DNA from: Mobilitalea sp.
GTDB lineage: Bacteria > Bacillota_A > Clostridia > Lachnospirales > Lachnospiraceae
Assembly: GCA_029974875.1 (NCBI GenBank)
Contig: JARKQP010000642.1
Coordinates: forward strand, 1-7,776
DNA: 7,776 nt
Reading direction: 5' to 3'
Part shown: piece by piece, positions 6,670 to 7,776 of the stretch
Layout of the letters: each line of letters starts with the position of its first letter
Numbering within the stretch: the stretch's first letter is position 1
Notes under the pieces: model-generated
The model's database searches: none
What the model was told of the DNA's origin: nothing
Seen by the model: only the letters and a program-made list of their open reading frames with translations
Made by a program: the position numbers and the translations under genes

Positions 6670-7018
6670 AAGAAGTATTGTTGAGATGGTGGAGCTGCTT
6701 AAGGGTGGAAATAAAAACCCTTCTGCAGATAGTGGAGTTATGCTGGCTGAGATTGCAAGCGTTTCTCCTTTAGTACTGAAAACCAGCAACAGCTCCATAT
6801 CAAAAAACATTTATATCAATCCTGCCTATACGCTTGAGGCTTCAGGAGGAGAGGCAAAAATTGAAAGCCTGTTTGCCGATGCTCCAGCTCCGAAGATGCT
6901 ATTTGATTTCTTAAAAGTATTTCATAAAAATTATTTACTGAAAAAAGGAGATACAGTGATTGTAATGCAAGCTGGGATCTCTTTTTATGTGGCAGAAAAG
7001 GTGGTGAAGGTGTCGTGA
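6662..7018 (+). CDS. xkdR: DUF2577 family baseplate protein, XkdR-like (118 aa)
   Basis: This is a small baseplate-associated protein encoded between the hub and gp25-like genes in PBSX-type tails. It starts with a helix (SERSIVEMVELLKGG) and GVMLAEIASVSPLVLK (25-40). A FLKVFHKNYLLKKGDTVIVM segment (83-102) then leads to FYVAEKVV, the closing beta-strand pair typical of DUF2577. I chose ATG 6662 because AAGGAGG at 6649-6655 lies six bases upstream. An in-frame ATG at 6623 has no such site and would add 13 basic residues foreign to the family. The gene overlaps the hub gene by eight bases and the next gene by four. The biochemical role is not established; an OB-fold spike or hub accessory role is possible but is inference. 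Confidence 0.85.
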   Translation: MSERSIVEMVELLKGGNKNPSADSGVMLAEIASVSPLVLKTSNSSISKNIYINPAYTLEASGGEAKIESLFADAPAPKMLFDFLKVFHKNYLLKKGDTVIVMQAGISFYVAEKVVKVS

Positions 7019-7467
7019 GTATTTTCCCATTTATTGATCCGGAGGTGGTCGCAGATAGCTCATCTTCAAATGAGCTTCCATTATTTAAGGAGTATGCCTA
7101 TGACTTTGCGGAAAACAAGCTGCTTCTTGATGAAACAGGCAAGACGTTCTTTGTTGAAGGAAATAAGGCACTGATGATATGGATCATGAAAGCTCTCACA
7201 ACACCAAGGTTTCGGTTTACCGCATATAGCACTGATTTTGGAAATGAGATCGAAGATAATCTTGTGGGGAAGTCAGTTTCCGAGGATATAGCAACCTTGG
7301 AACTAGAGCGGTATATTGTGGAGGCATTAATGGTAAATCCATATATTCAGGAGCTGAACGAATTTGAATTTGAACCCCAGCAAAGCGGTACGGGTGTCAC
7401 GTTTGCCTGTACCAGTATTTATGGGAAAGAGAAAATCAGCTTTGTAGTGAAAGGAGTTGGTACATAA
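7015..7467 (+). CDS. xkdS: DUF2634 / gp25-like baseplate wedge and sheath initiator, XkdS-like (150 aa)
   Basis: A member of the gp25/lysozyme-like baseplate family, which has no lysozyme function in tails but joins wedge to hub and seeds the sheath helix. The core reads ALMIWIMKALTTPRFRFTAY (52-71), then STDFGNEIEDNLVGK (72-86), LELERYIVEALMVNPYI (95-111) and a final beta-strand pair. The Trp-x-x-Lys-Ala-Leu, Arg-Phe and Tyr-Ser-x-Asp-Phe-Gly-x-Glu positions and the E-R-x-I-x-E-A-L helix are the conserved DUF2634 elements. The start is GTG in a GTGA overlap with the stop of the preceding gene, with AAGG at 7007-7010. The unusual start and overlap imply coupled translation, keeping it in ratio with the DUF2577 protein. 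Length is typical (about 140-150). Confidence 0.9.
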   Translation: MSIFPFIDPEVVADSSSSNELPLFKEYAYDFAENKLLLDETGKTFFVEGNKALMIWIMKALTTPRFRFTAYSTDFGNEIEDNLVGKSVSEDIATLELERYIVEALMVNPYIQELNEFEFEPQQSGTGVTFACTSIYGKEKISFVVKGVGT

Positions 7468-7776
7468 TGGATTTTACAGCAAGTGGAATTTTAGAACGAA
7501 TGAAACAGGAGCTAAAAAATGAAGACAGCCGGATTGAAGGAAGTTTTACAATGGATAATCTGCAGGCTGTATCCGAAGAACTGGCTCGCTTCAATGCAAT
7601 GCTGATCGATCCTTTAAAACAGGAAATTGCTGATAGAAAAGATGAAACTGTCACAAGCGGAAATGAAAGGCATTATGTGCAATGGGCTAAGGAGGTTGTA
7701 GATGAGAACAATAAGAAAGTAGTTGGAAATGCAAGGGCTTACGGCTTAAGAGATGGCTCCGGTGTTGTTTATGTTG
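7467..7776 (+). CDS. Baseplate J / gp47-like (XkdT-like) protein, 3' end outside window
   Basis: ATG 7467 shares its A with the stop codon of the preceding gene and follows AAGGAG at 7451-7456 at a spacing of ten. 103 residues are visible. Residues 1-50 look like a baseplate J N-terminus (ILERMKQELKNEDSRIEGSF, then LQAVSEELARFNAMLIDP). Residues 65-103 (GNERHYVQWAKEVV, then VGNARAYGLRDGSGVVYV) match the late segment GN-x-x-x-Y-x-x-W-A-x-x-V...A-x-V/A-x-P/G...G-x-V-x-V of baseplate J proteins. In ordinary XkdT that segment lies far downstream, near residue 180, so the roughly 110-residue middle part appears to be missing. Position directly after the gp25-like gene fits XkdT, whose product builds the wedge with gp25. 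The family call is moderate because the C-terminus is not in view. Confidence 0.7.
   Translation, partial: MDFTASGILERMKQELKNEDSRIEGSFTMDNLQAVSEELARFNAMLIDPLKQEIADRKDETVTSGNERHYVQWAKEVVDENNKKVVGNARAYGLRDGSGVVYV

Overview
The window is a stretch of the tail morphogenesis module of a contractile-tailed (myovirus-type) prophage, phage or phage-tail-like particle of the PBSX/skin (Xkd/Yqb) type. All genes are on the + strand, tightly packed, and in the canonical order: tail terminator (partial) - sheath - tube - tail assembly chaperone - tape measure - LysM baseplate protein - XkdQ hub protein - DUF2577 - DUF2634/gp25-like wedge protein - baseplate J-like protein (partial). The host looks like a low-to-moderate GC Firmicute, most likely a Clostridia/Lachnospiraceae-type gut bacterium. 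The grounds are strong AGGAGG-type ribosome binding sites, AT-rich codon use with many AGA/AGG and ATA codons, and protein sequences of the clostridial flavour of these families. The host assignment is an inference.

Bases 2-382 hold the end of a tail terminator gene. Bases 388-1908 hold the two tail-shaft proteins, sheath (XkdK-like) and tube (XkdM-like). Bases 1925-2499 hold the tail assembly chaperone (XkdN-like). The apparent 163-base gap after its stop codon is not empty: a perfect A AAA AAC slippery heptamer at 2320-2326, four bases before that stop codon, opens a -1 frame that runs through the gap and ends in an ATGA overlap with the tape measure start. This gives a G/GT-like pair of products. 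Bases 2496-5027 encode an 843-residue tape measure protein with a 29-residue tandem repeat near its N-terminus. Bases 5037-7776 encode the baseplate set; three successive junctions there overlap by 8, 4 and 1 bases, which suggests translational coupling.

The genes act together. The chaperone pair coats the tape measure, tube subunits polymerise around it from a baseplate hub (XkdQ, LysM protein, DUF2577), sheath polymerises around the tube from the gp25-like initiator, and the terminator caps the end. Whether the particle is a full phage, a defective prophage or an R-type tailocin cannot be decided from this window, because no capsid, packaging, fibre, lysis or integration gene is in view. 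The points most worth a second look are the programmed frameshift, the apparent absence of the usual central part from the baseplate J-like protein, and a 15-bp hairpin inside the LysM gene. No promoter, terminator, RNA gene, CRISPR array or insertion sequence was found.
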